From Marinomonas algarum (GTDB lineage: Bacteria; Pseudomonadota; Gammaproteobacteria; Pseudomonadales; Marinomonadaceae): a stretch of 64,000 nucleotides of DNA. Shown here in pieces: positions 18,022 to 26,066 of the stretch. The stretch spans positions 124,001-188,000 of the forward strand of contig NZ_JAJATW010000002.1 of NCBI RefSeq assembly GCF_020532605.1. Reading direction: 5' to 3'. The notes under the pieces were generated by a model that was not told the origin of the DNA, ran no database searches, and saw only the letters and a program-made list of their open reading frames with translations. How positions within the stretch are numbered: the stretch's first letter is position 1; each line of letters begins with the position of its first letter. The position numbers and the translations under genes are program-made.

Positions 18022-18495
18022 ATGATCATTACTTGGCACTGCCAACCTTTTCATTCGCTTTCTGTTGCTGTGTTATACGATATTCTCAAGCTACGCTCTG
18101 AAGTGTTTGTAATGGAACAAAACTGTGTCTTTTTAGATTTAGACGATCTTGATAAGCAAGAAAACACCCAACATCTGTACGCCCTTTCAGAAGGCAAAGT
18201 AGTTGCTTACGCTCGGTTACTTGCAGAGGGTGAATCTTATCCAGATCACACCAGCATAGGACGGGTAGTCGTAGCGGCATCTCACCGTAAGGAAAAACTA
18301 GGGCATATTCTTATGCACCATGCGCTAGGAGAAATCACTAAGCGCTGGCCAAATTACCCCATTAAAATAGGCGCACAATCACACCTTGAACGTTTTTACC
18401 AAGCTCACGGCTTTAACGTTATTTCTGAACCGTACATGGAAGACGGCATTGAGCATTACACCATGCTCAACAACTCGCTGCTTGGGGTAAATTGA
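18022..18495 (+). CDS. ElaA-type GNAT N-acetyltransferase
   Basis: The 157-residue protein matches the ElaA branch of the GNAT superfamily. It has LYDILKLRSEVFVMEQNC near the N-terminus, a central GRVVVAASHRKEKLGHIL stretch forming the acetyl-CoA pyrophosphate loop, and IGAQSHLERFYQAHGF near the C-terminus. AAGGA precedes the ATG. The acceptor substrate of ElaA proteins is unknown to me. It is monocistronic or paired with the Tus-like gene 66 bp downstream; nothing indicates a functional link. Confidence 0.88.
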   Translation: MIITWHCQPFHSLSVAVLYDILKLRSEVFVMEQNCVFLDLDDLDKQENTQHLYALSEGKVVAYARLLAEGESYPDHTSIGRVVVAASHRKEKLGHILMHHALGEITKRWPNYPIKIGAQSHLERFYQAHGFNVISEPYMEDGIEHYTMLNNSLLGVN

Positions 18496-18561
18496 GTTTG
18501 TTATTTTTATGATGATTTAGATTTCATCCGCCCTGTTTAGCAAATTTTGGTAGGTTTTCTT

Positions 18562-19431
18562 ATGTCGCTTATTTCAGAACAGTTTTGCATTATAAACCAA
18601 GGAATTCAGACTCTTAATGATATTCTTAGGCACGTACAGCCGACATCGGCCCTCGCCTACCCACTGCCTGCGACATTAAAAGGAATGGAAAGCGAACCTA
18701 TCACTAAAATATCTTTTGATGAGTATCGCGGGAAGGACGCTCTGTATCACGCCGCTCAGTGCTATCAAGACCTTCATATCAAACCTGACTACTCTCAGAA
18801 AGTAGCAAGGCGCACAGTGGGGGCTATTTGCTTGTCGCCACTTAAAAGCCCTGAAGCACTTCTCCTCCCAGAGCTTATAAACGACATCAATACGGCTAAA
18901 ACCGCCATTGAAAACTACATAAAGACAACATTTCAGTCTCGTAATGAACGTTTTGAAGCATTAAGAGCGGAATGCCCTAAAATCATGACTATGCACCTTT
19001 ATCGTCACATTCGATGCCTTAGTGAACAGACTATCGCCTCTGCTCGCTTTTCATGGCAAAGAAAAGATTCTCTTTCTAGACCGATCAAACAAGAACTTTT
19101 ACAACGCATGGTAAAAGAGATGCATCGTTCTGGTTTTGAACACCAACTCCCTCTAGAACAACTGATCGCAAAAGTTGAGAACACACCAGAAGCGCAACTC
19201 AGAATCAGACGACCCGTTCCGGTTCAGCCAGTCGTTAATATCAAAACAGACGAAGGCATCAAAACCGTTACCGCACCTATGCCTTTGATTTTTATACAGG
19301 AAGACCCAATCAAATTGAAATCACTTGCTGAATTTCACGCCAACGAAAGAAGAAAGATACGCTCTGACAAGGTCGCAGCTGAAATATTAGGAACATTTGG
19401 GGGGGTCACAATTGAAATGTTTCCAGCATAA
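18562..19431 (+). CDS. tus: Tus-like DNA replication terminus site-binding protein
   Basis: The 289-residue product resembles Tus, the protein that binds Ter sites and blocks the DnaB helicase from one side. The clearest match is the C-terminal DNA-binding segment AQLRIRRPVPVQPVVNI, which parallels AKLKIKRPVKVQPIARV of E. coli Tus as I remember it, followed by a matching TAPMPLI stretch; the segment MTMHLYRHIRCLSEQTIASA parallels another Tus helix. Length is close to the 309 residues of E. coli Tus. I chose ATG 18562 over an in-frame TTG at 18547 because TAGGT is correctly spaced before it. No convincing Ter site was found nearby. Chromosomal Tus is uncommon outside enteric bacteria and relatives. 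Confidence 0.82.
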   Translation: MSLISEQFCIINQGIQTLNDILRHVQPTSALAYPLPATLKGMESEPITKISFDEYRGKDALYHAAQCYQDLHIKPDYSQKVARRTVGAICLSPLKSPEALLLPELINDINTAKTAIENYIKTTFQSRNERFEALRAECPKIMTMHLYRHIRCLSEQTIASARFSWQRKDSLSRPIKQELLQRMVKEMHRSGFEHQLPLEQLIAKVENTPEAQLRIRRPVPVQPVVNIKTDEGIKTVTAPMPLIFIQEDPIKLKSLAEFHANERRKIRSDKVAAEILGTFGGVTIEMFPA

Positions 19432-19627
19432 AACCTTGATGGCCGTTAGATATGAAAAAATAGCCCACGACTTGAAGGTCGTCACGTTAAGCGCTTATCT
19501 TATGGGCAAATTTATTGTGTTAAATGCACTGTTTCGTTGAATAAACGGTTTCATTGTATCAATCTTACTTTTTACGATATGCTTATTGCATACACTTTAT
19601 TTACTTATTACCAAGAAAGAGACCTTT

Positions 19628-20416
19628 ATGAAAAAACTACTATCCATTGCTGCGCTGACCCTAGCGTCTACGGCACCGGCTTTTGCTGATCCTGTTTTAG
19701 ATGACATTAAAAGCTCTGGTGAGCTAAAAGTTTGTTTTGATTCTGGCTATATGCCATTCGAAATGACGGCGAAAAACGGTCAATACATTGGTTTTGACAT
19801 CGATTTGGGTAAGCAAATGGCACGTGCGATGGACGTGGACTTTGTACCAGTTAACACGGCATGGGATGGCATTATCCCAACCCTTTTAACCGGAAAATGT
19901 CACATCATCATGGGGGGGATGACCATCACGCCTCAGCGTAACACTCAAGTTAACTTTGCTGATCCTTACGTGATTATCGGTCAATCTATTTTGTTGTCAC
20001 CTTCCCTAAAGGACAAAGTCACCAGTTACCGTGATCTAAATGATCAAGGCTACAATGTTGCGACAAAACTGGGCACAACAGGCGAGCAAGCGATCAAGCG
20101 TTACTTGCCTAAAGCCAGCGTTAACCTTTACGAGACGCAGTCTGAAGCCGTACTTGAAGTTGCAAATGGCAAGGTCGATGCCTTCATTTATGACCTGCCT
20201 TATAACGCAATCTACAACGCGGAAAACAAAGGCCAACTTGTTCACCTATCAGAACCCTTCACCTACGAACCTCTAGGTTGGGCGGTAGCGCAAGGCAACC
20301 ACGACACCTTGAACTTTTTGAACTCTTACCTACGTCAGATCAAAGGGGATGGAACCTATGATCGTATTTATGACAAATGGTTTAACGATGATAAATGGTT
20401 AAAACAAGTTCAGTAA
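19628..20416 (+). CDS. Periplasmic amino-acid-binding protein of ABC importer
   Basis: The 262-residue protein is a family 3 solute-binding protein. It starts at the ATG at 19628, giving a signal peptide (MKKLLSIAALTLASTAPAFA, cleaved before DP). The mature part begins with SGELKVCFDSGYMPFEM and contains GFDIDLGKQMARAM, typical of polar amino acid binders, with IIMGGMTITPQRN forming the carboxylate site. It captures the substrate in the periplasm for the permease and ATPase encoded downstream. A hairpin terminator follows it, so it is probably made in excess over the membrane parts. Substrate is unknown; an amino acid or amine is likely. Confidence 0.93.
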   Translation: MKKLLSIAALTLASTAPAFADPVLDDIKSSGELKVCFDSGYMPFEMTAKNGQYIGFDIDLGKQMARAMDVDFVPVNTAWDGIIPTLLTGKCHIIMGGMTITPQRNTQVNFADPYVIIGQSILLSPSLKDKVTSYRDLNDQGYNVATKLGTTGEQAIKRYLPKASVNLYETQSEAVLEVANGKVDAFIYDLPYNAIYNAENKGQLVHLSEPFTYEPLGWAVAQGNHDTLNFLNSYLRQIKGDGTYDRIYDKWFNDDKWLKQVQ

Positions 20417-20447
20417 TGATCACGCCTTCATTTTTATGAATGTGAAG

Positions 20448-20483
20448 AAAAAACAGCGCTGTTAAATGCAGCGCTGTTTTTTT
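20448..20483 (+). terminator. Intrinsic terminator between binding-protein and permease genes
   Basis: AAAAAACAGCGCTG and CAGCGCTGTTTTTTT form a strong stem with a seven-base loop and a T-tract. Placed inside the transporter operon, it probably allows partial read-through, giving more binding protein than permease. Confidence 0.85.
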
Positions 20484-20553
20484 ACTATACACTCTACGAT
20501 CTGATAATGATCGCCTAGCTTTAAACTCGTCTCCCATAAACTCTTGGTACAAC

Positions 20554-21501
20554 ATGCAATTAAATCTTAAATCCCTATTCTGGAACGCGATCTTTGTTCT
20601 GGTTTTAATCTCTGTTTGTTGGCTTATTTACGCCTCCGGAAAACGCATTGACTACAACTGGAACTGGGAGCGCGTTGTTCCTTACATTGCCACCAATGCC
20701 GCTTCGTCAATTAATGCGCCTGCAGACGGTGAAATCGTTCTAGCGGCAAACAATCAGCTTGTCCTGCAAAATCTGAGTGGCGACACCATTGTTGAATTGG
20801 GTGGTTATTCCTCTCTTAGTGTTTACGAAGGCGATCTTATTTTTGAAGGTGACAGCCTAGCCACCATTGAAGAGTGGCGTATTGGTCCGATTCTTCAAGG
20901 GGTTATTACCACGATCAAAATCTCTGCATGGTCGCTGGTGTTCGCTCTGTTTTTAGGGCTATTTATTGGCCTGATGCGGATATCAAGTAACCCAGCATTG
21001 AAGAAACTCTCTGTTGTTTATATTGAACTTATTCGTGGCACACCGCTTCTGGTGCAAATCTTTATTGTCTATTTCTTTATTGGCACCGTTCTAGATCTAG
21101 AACGCTTTACGGCAGGGGTCATTGCCCTCTCGGTATTTACCTCTGCCTACGTGGCGGAAATTGTGCGCTCTGGGATTCAGTCTATCCCCAAAGGACAAAT
21201 GGAAGCAGCTCGCTCACTGGGTATGAACTACCCTAAAGCTATGATTTATGTGATTTTGCCTCAAGCTTTTAAGCAAACCTTACCACCACTGGCGGGACAG
21301 TTTATCAACTTAATCAAAGACTCCTCACTGGTTTCAGTCATTTCAATTACCGACTTAACCAAAGCGGGTCGTGAAGTTGTCAGTGGCAGCTTTGCGCCTT
21401 TTGAAGTGTGGTTCACCGTTGCCGCGTTATACCTTATTTTAACCAGTGGTTTATCTTGGGCGATTCAAGCACTTGAGAAAAAACTGTCTGCAAGCGACTA
21501 A
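20554..21501 (+). CDS. Amino-acid ABC transporter permease with N-terminal periplasmic insert
   Basis: The 315-residue protein is a HisM/GlnP-type inner membrane permease. Its C-terminal ~200 residues carry the usual membrane segments and the EAA loop ([20 protein letters not shown]) that contacts the ATPase. It is about 80-90 residues longer than typical: after a first membrane helix (about 9-28) comes an extra stretch (about 45-110) rich in beta strands, with [11 protein letters not shown] and [17 protein letters not shown], resembling a lipoyl-like barrel in the periplasm. The ribosome-binding site is weak. It partners the downstream ATPase and the upstream binding protein. Confidence 0.92.
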   Translation: MQLNLKSLFWNAIFVLVLISVCWLIYASGKRIDYNWNWERVVPYIATNAASSINAPADGEIVLAANNQLVLQNLSGDTIVELGGYSSLSVYEGDLIFEGDSLATIEEWRIGPILQGVITTIKISAWSLVFALFLGLFIGLMRISSNPALKKLSVVYIELIRGTPLLVQIFIVYFFIGTVLDLERFTAGVIALSVFTSAYVAEIVRSGIQSIPKGQMEAARSLGMNYPKAMIYVILPQAFKQTLPPLAGQFINLIKDSSLVSVISITDLTKAGREVVSGSFAPFEVWFTVAALYLILTSGLSWAIQALEKKLSASD

Positions 21502-21514
21502 TGAAGAGTTCATC

Positions 21515-22249
21515 ATGAAAAATATCATTCGTGCCGAGAAGGTCAATAAAATCTACCCCAACGGGTGCCATGCTCTTAAAGACGTGTCAGTAAACGTAGA
21601 CAAAGGCGAAGTGATCGTCATTGTGGGTCCTTCTGGCTCTGGAAAGTCCACTTTTCTTCGTACCTTAAATCAGCTTGAAACCATTAATAATGGTGCCATC
21701 GAGATTGATGGTATTGATATGTATGCCAGATCAACGGACATAAATAAACTTCGTCAAGACGTTGGTATGGTGTTCCAAGGCTTCAACCTTTTTCCACACA
21801 AAACCGCACTGGGCAATGTCATGCTGGCCCCTCTTAAAGTCGCAAACCGTGCTCCAAAAGAGGTTAAAAAAGACGCTGAAAGCCTTCTAAAAAAAGTAGG
21901 CCTCGCCGACCGACAGGACAACTACCCTAACCACTTATCAGGCGGTCAACAGCAACGTGTTGCTATTGCCCGTGCATTGGCCATGACGCCTAATATTATG
22001 CTCTTTGATGAACCAACTTCAGCACTCGACCCTGAAATGGTCGGTGAAGTATTGGATGTAATGAAAGACCTTGCTAAAGAAGGCATGACGATGGTTGTGG
22101 TCACCCATGAAATGGGGTTCGCCAAAGAAGTGGCTGACCGGGTGATGTTTATGGAGGATGGTGAGCTCTTAGTGTCTGATACACCCAATAACTTTTTTGA
22201 TACTCCCTCTAATCCTAGACTGCAAAAGTTCTTATCAAAAGTACTTTAG
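21515..22249 (+). CDS. Amino-acid ABC transporter ATP-binding protein
   Basis: The 244-residue GlnQ/HisP-type ATPase has Walker A (GPSGSGKS, residues 38-45), the Q-loop (Q88), the signature LSGGQ (141-145), Walker B ending in DE at 165-166 and the H-loop (VVTHEMGFA). It energises the importer. I chose ATG 21515, 13 bp after the permease stop, over a longer frame that would overlap the permease gene. A terminator-like hairpin follows the stop. No regulator is adjacent. Confidence 0.95.
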   Translation: MKNIIRAEKVNKIYPNGCHALKDVSVNVDKGEVIVIVGPSGSGKSTFLRTLNQLETINNGAIEIDGIDMYARSTDINKLRQDVGMVFQGFNLFPHKTALGNVMLAPLKVANRAPKEVKKDAESLLKKVGLADRQDNYPNHLSGGQQQRVAIARALAMTPNIMLFDEPTSALDPEMVGEVLDVMKDLAKEGMTMVVVTHEMGFAKEVADRVMFMEDGELLVSDTPNNFFDTPSNPRLQKFLSKVL

Positions 22250-22267
22250 TTAGTAAGATAGAACAAG

Positions 22268-22326
22268 AAAGCGCTCTTATATTGACCATCCCATTTTAAG
22301 GGTAGCAAGATAAGCGCGCTTTTTTA
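22268..22326 (+). terminator. Probable terminator of the ABC importer operon
   Basis: AAAGCGCTCTTAT pairs with ATAAGCGCGCTTT with one mismatch, followed by T residues. The loop is long (about 29 bases), so confidence is moderate. It lies between convergent genes. Confidence 0.55.
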
Positions 22327-22334
22327 TTGTGAAA

Positions 22335-23099
22335 TTAAAGCGATGTTGGGTAAAGCTTACCGTGAATAGCGGGACCTGTTGGTAAACCAGTCGGTGAACC
22401 GCCTGCGGGCTCAAGACTGATGCCAAAAGTAGCGTGACGTAACGTTCCAGACGCGTAATCAATTTGCTTCTGAACCTGGCCAGTTGCATCCCCTAGTAAG
22501 CCTAACGAACGTGGCGATGGCCCAATATCATCCGATTTAATCCACAGCTGATATGTTTTTCCGACTTGCCCCTGCGCTGTAATCGGTCTAACAGTAAGCT
22601 GTCGAGTGGCTATGTCTAACGACATAATAAAAGCGGGTTGGCTATCGTCCGACTGAAACGTTGCAATAAATGGTGCATTCGTCTGCTCTGGGGACGAAGG
22701 AAGTACTACAAACACAAGTAAACACGCTGCAACAGCAGAAGAACTCAATGCAGCAAACTGCCAACGCTTTAACTTTGCCCGCATCGCTTGCAAGTCGATG
22801 ATCACTTGATCCTGAGACATTGCATTTACTGTTTGACTCTTCGAAAGCGGTGATTTCTCATTCGCATTCTGTTGGTCAATTTTCGTTAAGATACAATCAA
22901 GAAGGTCAGGTCTCGGTGTGCGCTCGTCAACATACTGATTTAACTCGGAAAAATGATTTTGCCAGTCTATAATGGCTTTGTTCAGCTTTGCATCTTGCTT
23001 ACGTTGCACTTTGACGGCATGTCGTTCGTTCTTGTCGAGCGTGCCTAACACAAACTCCGCAGCCAAAATCTGTCGCTCTTTATCAGTGGCGTTCTTCAT
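22335..23099 (-). CDS. Anti-sigma factor, RskA/anti-sigma-K family
   Basis: The 254-residue protein has an N-terminal cytoplasmic sigma-binding part (about 1-60), a single membrane helix at about 113-133 (FAALSSSAVAACLLVFVV) and an outer C-terminal domain of the RskA type (about 145-250, with TYQLWIKSD and FGISLEPAGGSPTGLPTGP). It would hold its partner sigma factor inactive at the membrane until a signal triggers release. The start at 23099 forms an ATGA overlap with the sigma gene stop; the longer frame uses TTG. Overlap implies matched production of sigma and anti-sigma. Confidence 0.9.
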   Translation of the reverse strand: MKNATDKERQILAAEFVLGTLDKNERHAVKVQRKQDAKLNKAIIDWQNHFSELNQYVDERTPRPDLLDCILTKIDQQNANEKSPLSKSQTVNAMSQDQVIIDLQAMRAKLKRWQFAALSSSAVAACLLVFVVLPSSPEQTNAPFIATFQSDDSQPAFIMSLDIATRQLTVRPITAQGQVGKTYQLWIKSDDIGPSPRSLGLLGDATGQVQKQIDYASGTLRHATFGISLEPAGGSPTGLPTGPAIHGKLYPTSL

Positions 23100-23665
23100 A
23101 ATTTCATACAACCTTGCAACTGCTTAATACCACGGTGTAACCACGTTTTGATGGTTCCCAACGGTTGATTGAAACGTTCAGAAAGCTCTTGTCGTGAATA
23201 ACCATCTAAATAAGCCGCTTTAATCATCTCTCCCCGTGGTGCACCCAGTTCTGCCAAACACGACTCTAACTTTGACAACTCTTTGCTTTTAGCAAAAGCG
23301 TCTTCAGGCGCCATGGAGTCATCAATGATTGAGTCAAAATCTATCTCTTCATCGCTGTCTGGCAACTGATTTTTTCTCACTTCGTCAATGGTACGATTCC
23401 GGGCAATCGTTGCCATCCATGTTATAGGAGAAGACACGTCTGCTTGATACGAAGACGATTTCTCCCAAATTTTCAGATAAATTTCCTGCAATATCTCTTC
23501 AGATTTTGCATCGTGTTTTAAGATACGATGAACAATACCAAAAAGTTTCCGGTGTGTTGAATGGTATAACATTGCAAAAGCTTCACGATCCTGCTGTGCC
23601 GTTTTATTCAGAAGCACGACGAGTGACTCCGAGGTTTGTTGCTTTGGTAAGTTATATTCATTCAT
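23096..23665 (-). CDS. ECF RNA polymerase sigma factor (SigK-like)
   Basis: The 189-residue protein has the two-domain ECF form: sigma-2 at about 25-95 (YHSTHRKLFGIVHRIL, EEILQEIYLKIWEK) and sigma-4 at about 135-187 (GYSRQELSERFNQPLGTIKTW). It would redirect RNA polymerase to a small stress regulon. ATG 23665 is preferred to a TTG two codons earlier. It is co-transcribed with its RskA-type anti-sigma factor. Members of this pair type often respond to oxidative or envelope stress, but the inducing signal here is unknown and no target promoter was identified. Confidence 0.93.
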   Translation of the reverse strand: MNEYNLPKQQTSESLVVLLNKTAQQDREAFAMLYHSTHRKLFGIVHRILKHDAKSEEILQEIYLKIWEKSSSYQADVSSPITWMATIARNRTIDEVRKNQLPDSDEEIDFDSIIDDSMAPEDAFAKSKELSKLESCLAELGAPRGEMIKAAYLDGYSRQELSERFNQPLGTIKTWLHRGIKQLQGCMKL

Positions 23666-23863
23666 AGGCAAATACGATTAAGACACTTATCAACTTATTA
23701 GACAATGTGCGCAATGGCACGAGTGTGGGTATTTTTTGGGCTCTAATGGATGAGCTTTTGGTCGATGTATCTTATAGCTTGACGGATTTTTCTAGCAAGA
23801 AAACTTTTGTAACTAGTTGTTCCCAACAAAGTGACCTTGGGTCGTAAGAAAGAGAATTAAATT

Positions 23864-23897
23864 GATAACAGACCGAGTATTAACTCGGTCTGTTATC
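23864..23897 (-). terminator. Perfect 15-bp hairpin downstream of the microprotein gene
   Basis: GATAACAGACCGAGT and ACTCGGTCTGTTATC pair perfectly with a four-base loop, seven bases past the stop of the 36-codon gene. The following minus-strand sequence is only moderately T-rich, but position supports a terminator for the DMT-transporter operon. Confidence 0.65.
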
Positions 23898-23903
23898 GTG
23901 ACA

Positions 23904-24014
23904 TTAGAACTTAGTAACGAACGTTCGCGCTAGATAAAGCGCGGTACTGCTTAATACAACAATGACCACAACGGCCAATATGTCTGCACCAGCAAACCCC
24001 CAAAAATCCGACAT
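23904..24014 (-). CDS. 36-residue single-span membrane microprotein
   Basis: This short gene encodes MSDFWGFAGAD, then a hydrophobic stretch (ILAVVVIVVLSSTALYLA) and a basic tail ending TKF. The ATG is preceded by GAGGTGAG at good spacing, far better than chance, and the gene lies 47 bp downstream of the winged-helix-like gene and just before a hairpin, so it is likely the third gene of the operon. It is predicted to span the inner membrane once. It may modulate the DMT transporter encoded first in the operon, as small membrane proteins do for several transporters; this is inference only. Confidence 0.68.
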   Translation of the reverse strand: MSDFWGFAGADILAVVVIVVLSSTALYLARTFVTKF

Positions 24015-24061
24015 ATACTCACCTCTTTATTAAAAATTATCTCAGTACTCAGAAGTACAGA

Positions 24062-24355
24062 TTAAATTAGTGCCGTATCACGCATGCGTTGACGACCAAA
24101 CTCATTAAGACGGAATTTAAACAAAATACGGTCTGTACCAAAGTAAGCATGTTCATCAAGTTTCTCTTCCATGCTTTCAATAATGCCACTGGAAAACAAA
24201 TCCGCTAACGTAACGCGGGTAGTACCACGCCAATACGCACCGCTAACCCCATATTCAGCCATGACCGCTTCCGTCACCTGAAAATCCCAAATACCTTCTT
24301 CTTGCTCATCATGTATGAGCTGGAGCAGTCGCCCCTTCATATGCAACTTATTCAT
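24062..24355 (-). CDS. Small winged-helix-like protein of unknown function
   Basis: I do not recognise the family. The 97-residue protein begins with a helix (MKGRLLQLIHDE), then WDFQVTEAVMAEYGV, then YWRGTTRVTLADLFSSGII and a strand pair ending FKFRLNEFGRQRMRD. This helix-helix-helix-wing order resembles a winged helix of the PadR/MarR type without a dimerisation tail. AAGG precedes the start, 15 bp after the transporter stop, so the two are translationally close. It could be an autoregulator of the operon or a protein partner of the transporter. It is real by operon position and codon pattern. Confidence 0.82.
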   Translation of the reverse strand: MNKLHMKGRLLQLIHDEQEEGIWDFQVTEAVMAEYGVSGAYWRGTTRVTLADLFSSGIIESMEEKLDEHAYFGTDRILFKFRLNEFGRQRMRDTALI

Positions 24356-24370
24356 AATACCTTCACTTTT

Positions 24371-25474
24371 TTAGAGTTTTGCCGCAGTACCAGCGGAGTC
24401 AGTCGTTTTGTCCGATTTTGCGTCTGTCGATACCGCACGAACCACTTCAAGGACATCACTGCTTTCAGTAAACATAACAAAGCCACCGCCAACAAAAAGC
24501 AGCAGACCGACTAAAAAGTTCCATTCAGGCAATTCTAGGGTAAAGATGGCAAGAAAGATGACCGCAAATAGGCCATACAACGCAGCAATCGCTTGCCCAC
24601 GTCCAACACCAATCAGAGGAAAAGACTTGTACCAAGACACATAACAAAACGCGAACGTCACGCCTGCCAACATCAGCCAACCAATCGCAGCCCAGTTAAA
24701 CGTACTAACAACCAGTTCAACAACCGGCTGGTCAGTAAACAGATAAATACCAGGTAAAATTAACAAGACCCAATACAAAACTTCAGCGGTAAAACGCACT
24801 GTAATCCCCACGTCAGGATCAGCAACATCCAGACCACGGCCAGCAATCGCACCTTCCACACCCCAACCAATGGCTGCCATAGCGCCCCCTAGATAACCTA
24901 ACCATCCAGCTTCGCCCGTGCCATTAATTTCAGCCACAATGCCGGGGGCATATACGGTTACGCCACCCGCTAACAAGATAAAAATCCCCAACGCTGCACG
25001 ACGAGTGATTTTTTCCTTGTACCAAAGTCGCGCTAAGGTCGCACCGATAATCGGATACATCAGCGCAGCAATCGCAGCAAAAGCCCCCCCTATATAACCG
25101 ATTGCCAAATACGATCCGAAAATCGCCATAGGACCGCCAAAAATAGCGCCAATAAAGAACCACTTTGAAATATGACGCATTTGTTTCATAGTGCGTACAT
25201 ATTCGCCTAATTTACCTAATACGGCATTCCACACAAAAAGAAAAATGAGTACAGTAATGGCATTAAAGGTTGTTAGAACAGCAGCTGCTAAAAGTAATTC
25301 CGTATTTGTTTCATAGCTTAAATCAACGTAAGGTGTTTCGAACCAGACCGCAGACCCGGGGACATACCAAGCCCCCCAAAGTACGGCAGCCCATAGCGCC
25401 CACATAAAGCCCCAGCGTATGCTGCTGGCAGTAAAACGTGCTCGCGCAGCGTTAAGATGATTTGATTGACTCAT
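24371..25474 (-). CDS. DMT-superfamily (EamA-like) transporter
   Basis: The 367-residue integral membrane protein has about ten hydrophobic segments in two similar halves, with motifs like FIGAIFGGPMAIFGSYLAIG and ALMYPIIGATLARLWYKEKI, the hallmark of drug/metabolite transporters. It ends in a polar tail of about 30 residues. Such proteins export or import small metabolites across the inner membrane; the substrate is unknown. AAGGAAAT precedes the start. The ~450-bp upstream region holds a structured leader with an internal terminator, so expression may be controlled by attenuation. It heads a three-gene operon with a small winged-helix-like protein and a microprotein. Confidence 0.88.
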   Translation of the reverse strand: MSQSNHLNAARARFTASSIRWGFMWALWAAVLWGAWYVPGSAVWFETPYVDLSYETNTELLLAAAVLTTFNAITVLIFLFVWNAVLGKLGEYVRTMKQMRHISKWFFIGAIFGGPMAIFGSYLAIGYIGGAFAAIAALMYPIIGATLARLWYKEKITRRAALGIFILLAGGVTVYAPGIVAEINGTGEAGWLGYLGGAMAAIGWGVEGAIAGRGLDVADPDVGITVRFTAEVLYWVLLILPGIYLFTDQPVVELVVSTFNWAAIGWLMLAGVTFAFCYVSWYKSFPLIGVGRGQAIAALYGLFAVIFLAIFTLELPEWNFLVGLLLFVGGGFVMFTESSDVLEVVRAVSTDAKSDKTTDSAGTAAKL

Positions 25475-25931
25475 GATATTTCCTTAAAACTCATTCTTGT
25501 CTCCTGTTAACAGGGTAGTTTATGCATTAGCTGAGAGAGACTGATGCAAACCTGAAGGCGCAGAAAAAAACATACGTTGAATAGAATGTATTCAACAATG
25601 AACCTTTTACGCCAATTAGCAGTGCAACACTGAATAATAAACAGTGGCACTATATGATGGAGGCCTATCTGTGGTGAGCCACAAACGACCAAAAGGGTGG
25701 ACGGGCCACCGATAAAAAAACGAGATATCGAGAAACGCATGGGGAAAGCGCTCGAACTGGTTTAAACAGGGAATAAATTGCTTAGTCACTCGCATACCAG
25801 GGCGCGTAGACTACCATAGATTAGCGGCTATTTGAGGGAATAAATATTTTTTATACCTTTTTATGTCCTTTTTCTTTACGGTTTAGCCTCTCTTTCACAC
25901 AAAATTACAATCCAGATACAATGTGACGTAA
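25475..25931 (-). promoter_or_regulatory. Structured leader with internal terminator upstream of the DMT transporter
   Basis: Read on the minus strand this gene-free stretch contains three hairpins in order: GGTGG-loop-CCACC (25696-25710); GTGC-CACTG-loop-CAGTG-TT-GCAC (25622-25650); and GTTGAATA-CATTC-TATTCAAC with extended arms (25571-25600) followed by seven T residues (25564-25570). The last looks like an intrinsic terminator about 90 bases before the start codon. TATTCA in the second hairpin can pair with TGAATA of the terminator arm, so alternative folding is possible. This suggests a riboswitch or attenuator; I match it to no known class. The rest, toward the divergent OmpA-like gene, holds no clear element. 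Confidence 0.5.
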
Positions 25932-26066
25932 ATGCCTTTCTTACTCACAAAAGCCTTACAAAACACGCTTTTAAAGGCGTATAAGCTACAAAAAGCCCAT
26001 AGGGCACTTTTTTCAAGCCCATTACACTTATTTGCATTGAACAAAAAGACAAATGAGGTACACCCT

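Noticed and set aside
25507..25740. 77-codon frame upstream of the DMT transporter
   Set aside because: No ribosome-binding site, odd composition, and it coincides with the structured leader.
25932..26066. N-terminal extension of the OmpA-like protein
   Set aside because: The shorter frame has a clear signal peptide and GAGG; the extension would bury the signal peptide.
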